NCBI RefSeq assembly: GCF_000259075.1
Contig: NZ_AJKI01000041.1
Span: 1-64,000, forward strand
Direction: 5' to 3'
Origin: Marinilabilia salmonicolor JCM 21150
Lineage (GTDB): Bacteria; Bacteroidota; Bacteroidia; Bacteroidales; Marinilabiliaceae
DNA: 64,000 nucleotides
In this document: positions 54,991 to 61,845 of the stretch, in pieces
Numbering within the stretch: the first letter of the stretch is position 1
Layout: every line of letters starts with the position of its first letter
Position numbers and translations under genes: made by a program
Notes under the pieces: generated by a model
Seen by the model: only the letters and a program-made list of their open reading frames with translations
Told to the model about the DNA's origin: nothing
Databases searched by the model: none

Positions 54991-55581
54991 TTAAAATAAC
55001 TGTCCTTGTGCCATTTGTCCGTTGAGCACCTGCATGCGGTCGGCTTTTCCATACCGGCCATGGGAATAAGCAAAGCCCTCTTTAACATCAATCAGGACAT
55101 CTACTTCATGCTCCCACTTTGCGAGTGGAACTCCGGTTTGCATCACCAGGTGCCAAGAGAGTTTCCGGCGCTTGTACTTTTGCCGTAAGTCCTCAAAATC
55201 CTCATAGCTCATGGCCACGTGCTGAACGCTATCCACTATTACAAAACGGAATCCACCCCTGTGCAAAAACCTGTCGATATCCTCGATGTGCTTGGTATGT
55301 AAAAAGCGTACTTTAGGTGAGTCAACCCCGCATGAAAGAATCCTCTTTCGCAGGGTTTTACTGTTGATGCGTTCCTCAGCGGTTACATACAGAACTTTGC
55401 CCCACTGGCTACAGTGCTGGGCAAACTTCATGCAGTAAGTACTTTTCCCGCTTTTGGCCTTTCCCCTTATGAGCGTGGAAAACCTAATGTCAGGCTCTCC
55501 AAGGATAAGGTTCCACCCATCCTGAAAAGGATAGGTTTCTACATTGCGCTCCAGAACGCTTGTGGGACTATAAGTTCTCAT
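54991..55581 (-). CDS. RecA/RadA-superfamily P-loop ATPase
   Basis: 196 aa. Walker A is RGKAKSGKSTYCMKFAQ, Walker B is FRFVIVDSVQHVAMS, and LYVTAEERINSKTLRKRI lies between, as in RadA/KaiC-type ATPases. No additional DNA-binding domain is visible. Possible roles are DNA recombination or replication help. It is separated by 21 bp from the DUF550-like gene. Confidence 0.8.
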   Translation of the reverse strand: MRTYSPTSVLERNVETYPFQDGWNLILGEPDIRFSTLIRGKAKSGKSTYCMKFAQHCSQWGKVLYVTAEERINSKTLRKRILSCGVDSPKVRFLHTKHIEDIDRFLHRGGFRFVIVDSVQHVAMSYEDFEDLRQKYKRRKLSWHLVMQTGVPLAKWEHEVDVLIDVKEGFAYSHGRYGKADRMQVLNGQMAQGQLF

Positions 55582-55600
55582 GTGTTTGGTGTGTTTTGGT

Positions 55601-55822
55601 TTATATTCGAACCATTACTTTCTGATCCTCGTTGTAAGGCTCATATTCAACGGCTGTTTTTCTGATCAGCCTGCCTGATCCGTTGCATGTTTTACAGGCT
55701 TGCTTTTCGTAAAACTTGCTGTGAGTGCCTGGATCTATCAGTATCTCTCCAACGCCTTTGCAGTCCTCGCAGGCAATAACCTTTCTCAGGTATTTGTTTG
55801 TTGTTCTCATATCGCCAACCAT
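55601..55822 (-). CDS. DnaJ-type zinc-finger mini-protein
   Basis: 73 aa with two CxxCxG motifs (IACEDCKGVGEI and QACKTCNGSGRL), the pattern of DnaJ central zinc modules. No J domain. Such small proteins are common in Bacteroidota phages, possibly as RNA- or protein-binding adaptors. Confidence 0.75.
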   Translation of the reverse strand: MVGDMRTTNKYLRKVIACEDCKGVGEILIDPGTHSKFYEKQACKTCNGSGRLIRKTAVEYEPYNEDQKVMVRI

Positions 55823-55824
55823 TG

Positions 55825-56349
55825 TTAGTTCCTCAACATTAGTTCTCTTAATTCTTTGGCTTTCTTTCGCTCATTGTCGCGAATGGCTACCAGCTGATGA
55901 AACAGCTTTTTAAGATCCTCAACTGTGCTGAATGCATAAAGGCCTTTGCTGTTTACTATTTCACGCTGTTGCTTTTCGGGGGGCATAATCCACTGATATT
56001 GCTTTTTTGCCAGTTCCCGGTTTACATTTGACCAGTCTTTTGGCGTTGCAGTAATCCCCCTTTCGTTGAGTACCAGGAGGCATTTGTTGCGCCATTTGCG
56101 AACGAGTTGTTCGCTTTTCTCCCGGCTCTTTGCCTTTGGGAAGTGTGGATTTGATTTGCGGACTTTTTCAAGTCGTTGCCTGGCATCGTGAATAAGTATG
56201 TCCATCTGTTTTTCGGTGAGGCCTGAGGTGCTTTGCACTCCAAACCTTTCGGCCACTATCAACTTTTTGTAGCGCTCTTCGCCCAATGCGAGGAGTAGTC
56301 GATGATAGAACTGGCGTTTTTGCCTGAGTATTTGTTCTTGTTTAGTCAT
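55825..56349 (-). CDS. GemA/Mu gp16-like protein
   Basis: 174 aa. The N-terminus (FYHRLLLALGEERYKKLIVA, with ERFGVQSTSGLTEKQMDILI) matches the GemA/gp16 pattern (DUF1018), a Mu early regulator linked to DNA relaxation. The rest is basic (KWRNKCLLVLNERGITATPK). Its start codon directly adjoins TTTAAATG, the proximal half of a dispersed repeat, and a tRNA T-arm-like element lies 25 nt upstream. Confidence 0.7.
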   Translation of the reverse strand: MTKQEQILRQKRQFYHRLLLALGEERYKKLIVAERFGVQSTSGLTEKQMDILIHDARQRLEKVRKSNPHFPKAKSREKSEQLVRKWRNKCLLVLNERGITATPKDWSNVNRELAKKQYQWIMPPEKQQREIVNSKGLYAFSTVEDLKKLFHQLVAIRDNERKKAKELRELMLRN

Positions 56350-56373
56350 TTAAATAGTGTTTAAATGTGAGAT

Positions 56374-56413
56374 CCTGCGGGCGGAATCGAACCGCCCCTG
56401 GAACCGTTGCAGG
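56374..56413 (-). other. tRNA T-arm-like element 1
   Basis: On the minus strand CCTGC pairs with GCAGG around GGGCGG-TTCGATT-CCGCCC, a textbook T-arm with a canonical 7-nt TTCRANY loop. D and anticodon arms are missing, so it is not a functional tRNA by itself. A GAGGAG/CTCCTC hairpin adjoins it upstream (56415-56430). Confidence 0.65.
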
Positions 56414-56421
56414 TGAGGAGG

Positions 56422-56673
56422 CTACTCCTCTTTAAGTATGAAGTCGTTTTTGATTCTTTGAACCAAAGTGACAACCACATCAAATTCGAGATGCTTGTTG
56501 TCGTGGGAAAGCTTTAGGTTCTCGTTTAAATATTCGGCTACATCCTCAGATACCTTCTTTTTCTGTGCCTGTTTCCCCTTGGGGACGTATAACCCATGAG
56601 CGTATTTCCTTTCAAATTTCCTTTCCGGGAACTCAGGGTCTTTTGCGTAAATAATGGCTTTTACCTGGTACAT
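56422..56673 (-). CDS. Small early protein, unknown
   Basis: 83 aa (MYQVKAIIYAKDPEFPERKF), basic then acidic (VSEDVAEYLNENLKLSHDNK). Spacing of 10 bp from the DUF3164 gene. No family recognised. Its stop overlaps the hairpin next to T-arm-like element 1. Confidence 0.6.
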   Translation of the reverse strand: MYQVKAIIYAKDPEFPERKFERKYAHGLYVPKGKQAQKKKVSEDVAEYLNENLKLSHDNKHLEFDVVVTLVQRIKNDFILKEE

Positions 56674-56683
56674 AATGCGATTT

Positions 56684-57364
56684 TTAAAGACGGTTAAACG
56701 ATGGTTCTACTTTTCGCCATACACCCATTTTTGTGCGCTCGTAGAAATAGAAGTTGGTGGCAGTTCGTTCGGTGACGTTGCTTTCTCTGAACAGGAGCAT
56801 TATTGCGCTGTATTCAGGATTATTGAAGCGTTCCTCCAGATCGTAAAGCTTGCTGATACTCTTGTAATCCAGATCACCGTATTTGTTACGTTCCAATAGC
56901 GTCATTCCAAGCTGATACATGGGGTCATCAACGCCACTTTTGCTTTTCTGGATCCATCCCTGGAGAAACTCAATGAGTCTTGCCGCAGCAACATCGGCCC
57001 GCTCATCGAACTTTTTAACCTTGTTGGCTTTTACCTCAACTTTAAAATTCTCGGTTGATATGGTATAGCTCATTTGGTTTTCGTTCCTCAGCTGGCCATA
57101 TTCTTTCATCACCTGGTAAAAGGCTTCGGTTTCTTCACTAACAAAATCAAAAAGCTCCTTGGCGTAGGCTTCCACTTCGCGCGCCTTTTTTTCTATCCGG
57201 CTCACTACATCTGCCCTAATACCCTCATAGGCCTCTCGCCGTTTAAGCCTCTCAGTATTCTCCTGGCTTCTCTTTTGCTCCAGGAGTTTCTCAAGCTCCT
57301 CAGAAGAGAGCTCGTTTAAGTTTAAATTGCTTGTTGCAGCTTGTGCTAAGTCCTTTGTTTCCAT
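56684..57364 (-). CDS. DUF3164-family protein
   Basis: 226 aa. A coiled-coil N-terminus (LEKLLEQKRSQENTERLKRR) is followed by YTISTENFKVEVKANKVKKF, DERADVAAARLIEFLQGW and FYFYERTKMGVWRKVEPSF, the pattern of DUF3164 proteins found in Mu-like phages. Function unknown, early expression. The leader contains TTTAAAACCATTTAAAC, a 10-bp-spaced version of the repeat. Confidence 0.82.
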   Translation of the reverse strand: METKDLAQAATSNLNLNELSSEELEKLLEQKRSQENTERLKRREAYEGIRADVVSRIEKKAREVEAYAKELFDFVSEETEAFYQVMKEYGQLRNENQMSYTISTENFKVEVKANKVKKFDERADVAAARLIEFLQGWIQKSKSGVDDPMYQLGMTLLERNKYGDLDYKSISKLYDLEERFNNPEYSAIMLLFRESNVTERTATNFYFYERTKMGVWRKVEPSFNRL

Positions 57365-57376
57365 GTTTAAATGGTT

Positions 57377-57520
57377 TTAAATTGTGAAATACATAATTGA
57401 ACTGATAAAGATGATGTAGGCGGCAATCCATATAATTGTGAACAATGTGGCCTTGCGCGCCTTTTGCCTTGCCCAATACTCCTCATTGGTCAGAAGGCGT
57501 CTTTTATTTCTTTTGCTCAT
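57377..57520 (-). CDS. 47-residue membrane peptide
   Basis: Start at 57520 (MSKRNKRRLLTNEEYWARQK) overlapping the MuB-like stop by 4 bp (ATGA). A basic cytoplasmic part is followed by one membrane helix (TIIWIAAYIIFISSIMYF). Function unknown. Confidence 0.6.
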   Translation of the reverse strand: MSKRNKRRLLTNEEYWARQKARKATLFTIIWIAAYIIFISSIMYFTI

Positions 57521-58452
57521 AAGCTAATGCTTGAATAGTCAATAGATGGGAGTTCAGCCATTCGCAGGGTGTCGATGCAGTCGCGAATACCCCGGAAGGT
57601 CTTTTTTGCAAGCCATGAGTGACTTTTAAATTCAGGCCTGCGACCAAGTACAATGTCAAGATCCTCCTCGTTGTTGATGCCATTGGCCCTGAATATTGCC
57701 TCAGCTTCCTCCGGAGTAGGTCTGCTTAGTTTTTCGGGAAGCATAAACAGGCGGTCGCGCGTCTCGCTAAACAGGTGGCTGTCCCTTATGGCCCCCTTGT
57801 TGAGGTTATTGATAAAGTAGGGTGCCCCCGCCATTACAATGCCGCAAATATCCCGGAAAGCGGTCATTATATCCTTGGTGATTGTGACATTGGGGCCTTT
57901 CATGCTGCTCACCTCGTCAATACATACAAGCATGTCCTGTTTCTTCGCAAATTCTCGCATCTCAAGAATTTGTGCGGACATGGTTCCGGGCTTATAGCAG
58001 TCCAACGCTCTCATCAGGCCGGCCACAAACTGTTTGTTGGTCTTTACCATAGAGGCATCGAAGTAAACCACTCTAAATTTTCGCTGACTTTCGATGTATT
58101 CTTTGTACTTCTCCAGGGCAAATGTTTTTCCCAGGCCACCTTCACCAACTACAGCCATTGGCTTTTTTAGAGCATAAGCCCGCTCGCAGGTTTCCCATAC
58201 TTTTCGCAGGTTTTGCGTTGGAACGCCCTTGTAGCTTTCTGCCTTCTGGATGTACTTGTCGATAATCTCCCAGGTTTCCTGCCCAACCATTCCCGGTTTG
58301 TCAAAGTTGTTCCGGACGTGGCTGAATTTAGATCCGTTGGAGAACCCCAAACGCTTTACAGCAAACTCGTTTCCTGATAATCCGCTGTTTTCCTGCAGTG
58401 CAACGATGCGGTCGCGCATCTCCTTTTTTTGCTCTGTTGAGTAAACTTTCAT
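57517..58452 (-). CDS. MuB-like AAA+ ATPase, target-capture and transposition activator
   Basis: 311 aa. An N-terminal HTH-like segment (LSGNEFAVKRLGFSNGSKFS, about 25-44), Walker A VVGEGGLGKT (101-110) and Walker B MLVCIDE (about 174-180). The C-terminal part (RPTPEEAEAIFRANGI) resembles MuB/TniB-type AAA+ proteins. It delivers target DNA to the transposase. The gene order transposase then B is that of Mu. Its leader has a single TTTAAA half site. Confidence 0.9.
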   Translation of the reverse strand: MKVYSTEQKKEMRDRIVALQENSGLSGNEFAVKRLGFSNGSKFSHVRNNFDKPGMVGQETWEIIDKYIQKAESYKGVPTQNLRKVWETCERAYALKKPMAVVGEGGLGKTFALEKYKEYIESQRKFRVVYFDASMVKTNKQFVAGLMRALDCYKPGTMSAQILEMREFAKKQDMLVCIDEVSSMKGPNVTITKDIMTAFRDICGIVMAGAPYFINNLNKGAIRDSHLFSETRDRLFMLPEKLSRPTPEEAEAIFRANGINNEEDLDIVLGRRPEFKSHSWLAKKTFRGIRDCIDTLRMAELPSIDYSSISL

Positions 58453-58514
58453 ACATTTATGGTTTAAATGATTAGAATTGTATATAAGGCGTGCCGTTGC
58501 AGCGGCGCGCTTTG

Positions 58515-60614
58515 TTATTTCCCTATTTGTAGTATTCTGCGCTGCCTTTCGGTCAGTCCATCGCTCATGCCATTCGATACATCCTCCAGTGCGGATTCCC
58601 TTGCATTTTCATTTGCTTTTGAGGTATCCCACCATCCAAAACCTTCAGTACCGGTTGCTTTTATTTCATCAAGCAAATCCCGCTGTTTTTCCAGTTCGCG
58701 CACGGCGTATTCGTAGCCATATTGTTCCTGTTTTTGCTTGAACTGCACCTGTTTGCCTTTTTCACCCTCTTTCATGTCTGCCACAGCGGATGCGTATCGT
58801 TCTTTTTCGTAAGCTTCAGCAACAACCTTGTCATTTTGGTAAAGCACAATCATCTCAGGTTTTTCGCTATCCATCCGCACTGTGAATTTTTCTCCCATGT
58901 GCTCATTGGCAAACATAAAATCACCTACCGTTCCATCGTTGTCGGGGACTATATAGTGTCTCTTAACCCCTTTCCGTTCAATTTCAATTCCGTTGGTTCC
59001 GTAGGTGTATAGCTCTGGCTGTTCAATAAAAAACAGGCTGATTTTGTCGAAGTAGTTGAGTTCACAGCGCTTTTCATGCTGTATAGATGTGTAGCGCTTT
59101 ATCTTGCTTTCGCCTACAAAGCGGCCGTAATTGTCACGGCTTTCCCCTCTGCTGTTCCACTCCTCAACACCGTTTTTAAACTCCACCAGAACCTCATTCA
59201 TTTCCGGAAGCAGCTCCGGATTCTTTCTTAGTTGAGCCAATAACTCGGGATTGGCCTTTGAATTAAGGCTGCCGCTTGTAATGTTACCACCTTTGAAATT
59301 TTCCCGTTTGCGCAGTACCCGTTGCTGAAAGTGTCCAATTATGCCCTCTACATACTTTGAGCGGCCCTTGTAAGGTTCGCACGGGAAGTGTACCCGGCTC
59401 ATGTTTTTATATAGCTGCTGGATGACCCTTGCCTGATTGGCAGAGCTGTTATCGTACTGAAGTTGATAAGGCTTGTAGCTGTATTTGTGGATCGCATCTC
59501 TCAACGCGGCTTCAACAAGACCGGCCGTTTCGGCAAAGGCTACAGCGTAGCCGAGTATTGAACCGGTGTTGGCATCTGTCACGAAATAGACGTATAGGTC
59601 ACTCCGGACACTTATTTTCTTTTCTTTCCTGCCAGTCTTCTTGTTATATACTTCCTCTTCTACTCTGTAATAGAGCTGCATGGTTGTACCATCCAGTGAC
59701 CACAGGGCGTCCGGGAAGCTTGGTTTTTCCCTGTTGATTAAGGGTTGCAATTCATTGTCTGCTGCATGCTTGCCATGCCTGTTATAGAACCAGACTTTCT
59801 TTATTTTTGGGGTGTTTAAATACTTTTTAATTGTTGATGTGGTGAGCTGTTCTTTGCCATTTTCAATGGCCCAGTCATTGAACATCATTGCCACATCTTC
59901 CCAGGAGTATTTAACTTGATTCGATGCCAGGTCTATTAGTTTTGCGTGGGCTATCTGATCACCTTTCTCACGGTTTACATTGCCTGTGCCCGCATGCATG
60001 AGTGCTTTAATGCCACTCTTCTTGTATTGGGCTGCGTTGCGGTACAACACACGCTCACTGGTAATCATGCCTTTTTTGAACTTGATCAATGGAGCCTTTC
60101 CGGGCCCTGTTCGCTGTTCGTTTAAGCAGCGTTTAAACACCTCGTTTCTGAAAGTAGCAATACTTTCAAAACCCATCTTGCGCACCTTTTTCACATCAAA
60201 CTCATTGATGATTCTAAGCCACCCGGCAGCCCTTGCCAATTGGTGGGCTTCTGTTGGTGTGTAGATTTGTGAATCAATCAACTCCCGGAGTTCATCGGGA
60301 TCCGTTCTGACCATTGAGGTTACCTGGTCAGTCAGATTGTCTATTGTTGCCTGGGCCTGATCTTCATCCTTTTTTTTGAGGTAAACTTCAGGCTCCATGT
60401 CATCACAAAGAAGTTTCTTAATAAGTTCCTGGTATTTCTCTTTCAGGGAGTCATAGTGTATGTACACCCGTTTGCCTTCTTTGTGATGCTCCCAACAATA
60501 CACTTCGCCACGTCGCTGGCCCGCCAGTGCTCTTTTCAAATAACCGGCTGACAAACCGCATTCCTGCAGTTCCTTTGTCGTTACGCTTAGTATGTTGTTG
60601 TGATATATTGGCAT
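58515..60614 (-). CDS. MuA-like DDE transposase
   Basis: 699 aa from ATG at 60614 (MPIYHNNILSVTTKELQECG). An N-terminal DNA-binding region is followed by an rve-like catalytic core with D308 (WSLDGTTMQ), D388 (LQYDNSSANQ) and E423 (YVEGIIGHFQ), spacing D-35-E between the last two. A C-terminal Mu-type domain follows (FMFANEHMGEKFTVRMDSEK). It catalyses integration and replicative transposition. A tRNA-like element lies 16 nt upstream of its start. Two copies of the TTTAAA repeat lie within the gene (59815-59831, 60121-60137). Confidence 0.94.
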   Translation of the reverse strand: MPIYHNNILSVTTKELQECGLSAGYLKRALAGQRRGEVYCWEHHKEGKRVYIHYDSLKEKYQELIKKLLCDDMEPEVYLKKKDEDQAQATIDNLTDQVTSMVRTDPDELRELIDSQIYTPTEAHQLARAAGWLRIINEFDVKKVRKMGFESIATFRNEVFKRCLNEQRTGPGKAPLIKFKKGMITSERVLYRNAAQYKKSGIKALMHAGTGNVNREKGDQIAHAKLIDLASNQVKYSWEDVAMMFNDWAIENGKEQLTTSTIKKYLNTPKIKKVWFYNRHGKHAADNELQPLINREKPSFPDALWSLDGTTMQLYYRVEEEVYNKKTGRKEKKISVRSDLYVYFVTDANTGSILGYAVAFAETAGLVEAALRDAIHKYSYKPYQLQYDNSSANQARVIQQLYKNMSRVHFPCEPYKGRSKYVEGIIGHFQQRVLRKRENFKGGNITSGSLNSKANPELLAQLRKNPELLPEMNEVLVEFKNGVEEWNSRGESRDNYGRFVGESKIKRYTSIQHEKRCELNYFDKISLFFIEQPELYTYGTNGIEIERKGVKRHYIVPDNDGTVGDFMFANEHMGEKFTVRMDSEKPEMIVLYQNDKVVAEAYEKERYASAVADMKEGEKGKQVQFKQKQEQYGYEYAVRELEKQRDLLDEIKATGTEGFGWWDTSKANENARESALEDVSNGMSDGLTERQRRILQIGK

Positions 60615-60629
60615 AAAACAATAAATAGA

Positions 60630-60691
60630 GGGTGGCGCGGGATTCGAACCCACCACGGCCGTAACCGGACACCAAAGGCCACCCGGTTACG
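60630..60691 (-). other. tRNA-like element 2
   Basis: On the minus strand GGGTGGC (60684-60678) pairs with GCCACCC (60636-60630) as a 7-bp acceptor-like stem, enclosing GTGGG-TTCGAAT-CCCGC, a canonical T-arm. Only about 24 nt lie between acceptor and T-arm, too few for D and anticodon arms. An overlapping hairpin CGTAACCGG/CCGGTTACG (60691-60683, 60668-60660) competes with or interlocks with the acceptor, giving a possible pseudoknot. Confidence 0.68.
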
Positions 60692-60693
60692 TG

Positions 60694-60840
60694 CTATCTG
60701 AATAGCTCTCTCCAGTTCACCAGAAATTCTCTAAATGAGTATCCTCTGAAAAGCCAAATGAAATTGAGGATAATGGAGGCGATTGCAATTGCGAAGGATA
60801 AGACGGTAATAATCCATTCAAGAGTAGTTAGTTCTTTCAT
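60694..60840 (-). CDS. 48-residue membrane protein
   Basis: Start at 60840 (MKELTTLEWIITVLSFAIAI...) with one or two hydrophobic segments (VLSFAIAIASIILNFIWLF) and a short charged end. First or second gene of the early operon. Function unknown. Confidence 0.6.
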   Translation of the reverse strand: MKELTTLEWIITVLSFAIAIASIILNFIWLFRGYSFREFLVNWRELFR

Positions 60841-60851
60841 CATGGAGGTGT

Positions 60852-61058
60852 TTAAATAGTAGTTAAATGGTTACTTTCTTCGTGTCGAATAATTTCTTCG
60901 AGCCGTTCTTTAATGAGAAGGCCTTTACCTCTCACCGGTTTCCGTTCGCCTCGAGCAATCATTCCAACAAACTTTGCGCTGACATCGAACTCTTTAGCCA
61001 CCCTTTGATAAGGCGTTTGTTCGAAATGTTTTTTCAATAACTTGTCACTTAGTTTCAT
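60852..61058 (-). CDS. Small HTH regulator, Ner/Cro-like
   Basis: 68 aa. A helix-turn-helix (YQRVAKEFDVSAKFVGMIAR) followed by a basic arm (ERKPVRGKG). First gene of the leftward early operon, directly opposite the repressor, in the position of Mu ner. It probably shuts down early transcription or the repressor promoter. Confidence 0.75.
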   Translation of the reverse strand: MKLSDKLLKKHFEQTPYQRVAKEFDVSAKFVGMIARGERKPVRGKGLLIKERLEEIIRHEESNHLTTI

Positions 61059-61143
61059 TTTTCACTACATTTGTTGTACTTATTTGCTACAAATATATAT
61101 AGATAATATTCGACACACAACAAAAATGTAGATATTTTTCGAC
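61059..61143. promoter_or_regulatory. Divergent early/repressor promoters and operator
   Basis: 85 bp between the two regulators. TACATTTG on the + strand (61066-61073) and TATATTTG on the minus strand (61097-61090) both match TAnnTTTG. An inverted repeat, CTACATTTGTTGT (61065-61077) and ACAACAAAAATGTAG (61117-61131), brackets them; TTCGACA is repeated at 61109-61115 and 61138-61144. Repressor binding here would decide lysis versus lysogeny. Confidence 0.75.
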
Positions 61144-61584
61144 ATGGAGAGCGATATATCCCAAAGGATTATAAAAATCATTGAAAATGAGGGGATGAGC
61201 ACAAGAGGTTTTGAAAAGAAAATCGGAACTTCTAACGGTGTTATAGCTCGCTGTATTCAGAAAAATTCCGACATATCCAGTGGTTGGCTGTCGAAAATTA
61301 TCGAAGAATTTCCGAAATATTCTGCAGAATGGCTTTTAACAGGCAAAGGTGGAATGATGAAAGCGGAGGAGAGGTTGAATAAGGCCATTTTATCAAGGGA
61401 GAGAGCCTCCCAGGATAAGTCCACAGAGCCATTGTATTTGATAGAGAGTGTGAAAGAACTCGCTATTGAGAACCACGAGTTAAAGAAGGAGTTAGAGGAT
61501 TTAAAGCGAGAAAAAAAGGCTAACGAACCTCCTGGCTATGATGTTGCTGCCGAACCTATCGTGAAGTCCTCTCGAAGAAAGTAG
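61144..61584 (+). CDS. Phage repressor, HTH domain with coiled-coil tail
   Basis: 146 aa. The N-terminal HTH (MSTRGFEKKIGTSNGVIARC) and SGWLSKIIEEFPKYSAEWLL with TGKGGMM are typical of Bacteroidota phage repressors. The C-terminal part is a coiled coil (ESVKELAIENHELKKELEDL) for oligomerisation. There is no LexA-like peptidase domain, so induction is probably not by self-cleavage. It is the only rightward gene at this end. Confidence 0.85.
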   Translation: MESDISQRIIKIIENEGMSTRGFEKKIGTSNGVIARCIQKNSDISSGWLSKIIEEFPKYSAEWLLTGKGGMMKAEERLNKAILSRERASQDKSTEPLYLIESVKELAIENHELKKELEDLKREKKANEPPGYDVAAEPIVKSSRRK

Positions 61585-61701
61585 CCAAGCCCCCCAGTTT
61601 TGCCCCCTCCTTATAATATGCCCCAAAAAAGGCAATACTACCCAATATAACATGTAAACTTAGGTTATGACCACCTAAAAGTAAAATCCTTTAAATTGTT
61701 A

Positions 61702-61737
61702 AATTTGCACGATTCGTAGGAGCGAATTTGCACGATT
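61702..61737. repeat. Direct repeat AATTTGCACGATT near the phage right end
   Basis: Perfect 13-bp copies at 61702-61714 and 61725-61737, 23 bp apart, the second ending 16 bp from the phage terminus. Spacing and place fit transposase end-binding sites like the MuA L/R sites. A clear equivalent at the left end was not found. Confidence 0.75.
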
Positions 61738-61753
61738 TGAAAGGCCAAATACA

Positions 61754-61843
61754 AAAAATGCTAAAATAATCACTCAGAAGTATAAAGAAATAAAAGGAGT
61801 GACGACTGATTTTCCTGAGTTTTTTAAGAAAAAGTTCAATTAG
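61754..61843 (+). pseudogene. Detached 3' end of the GDPD gene
   Basis: After the phage end, AAAA repeats the bases before the left end. The frame NAKIITQKYKEIKG with GVTTDFPEFF runs to TAG 61841-61843, matching the GxxTDFP terminus of GDPD barrels. It has no start signal of its own. The next gene begins 2 nt later, so GDPD and DUF5009 were once translationally coupled. Confidence 0.93.
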
Positions 61844-61845
61844 TG

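Larger units (their letters stand above)
27355..61753. mobile_element. Mu-like transposable prophage, about 34.4 kb
   Basis: The element splits the GDPD gene. Proposed ends are TG (27355-27356) and CA (61752-61753), the usual dinucleotides of Mu-type transposition, flanked by AAAA on both sides (27351-27354 and 61754-61757). With a 4-bp AAAA duplication the GDPD frame is exactly restored. Mu makes 5-bp duplications, so an indel in the A-run is possible. Contents are typical of Mu-like phages: repressor, small HTH protein, DDE transposase, MuB-like ATPase, DUF3164, GemA-like, DUF935 portal, MuF, gp36-like, contractile tail. There is no integrase gene. All essential modules look intact, so it may be inducible. 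Confidence 0.9.

Noticed and set aside
60630-60691. A complete tRNA gene
   Set aside because: Acceptor and T-arm fit, but there is no room for D and anticodon arms, so it is reported as a tRNA-like element only.
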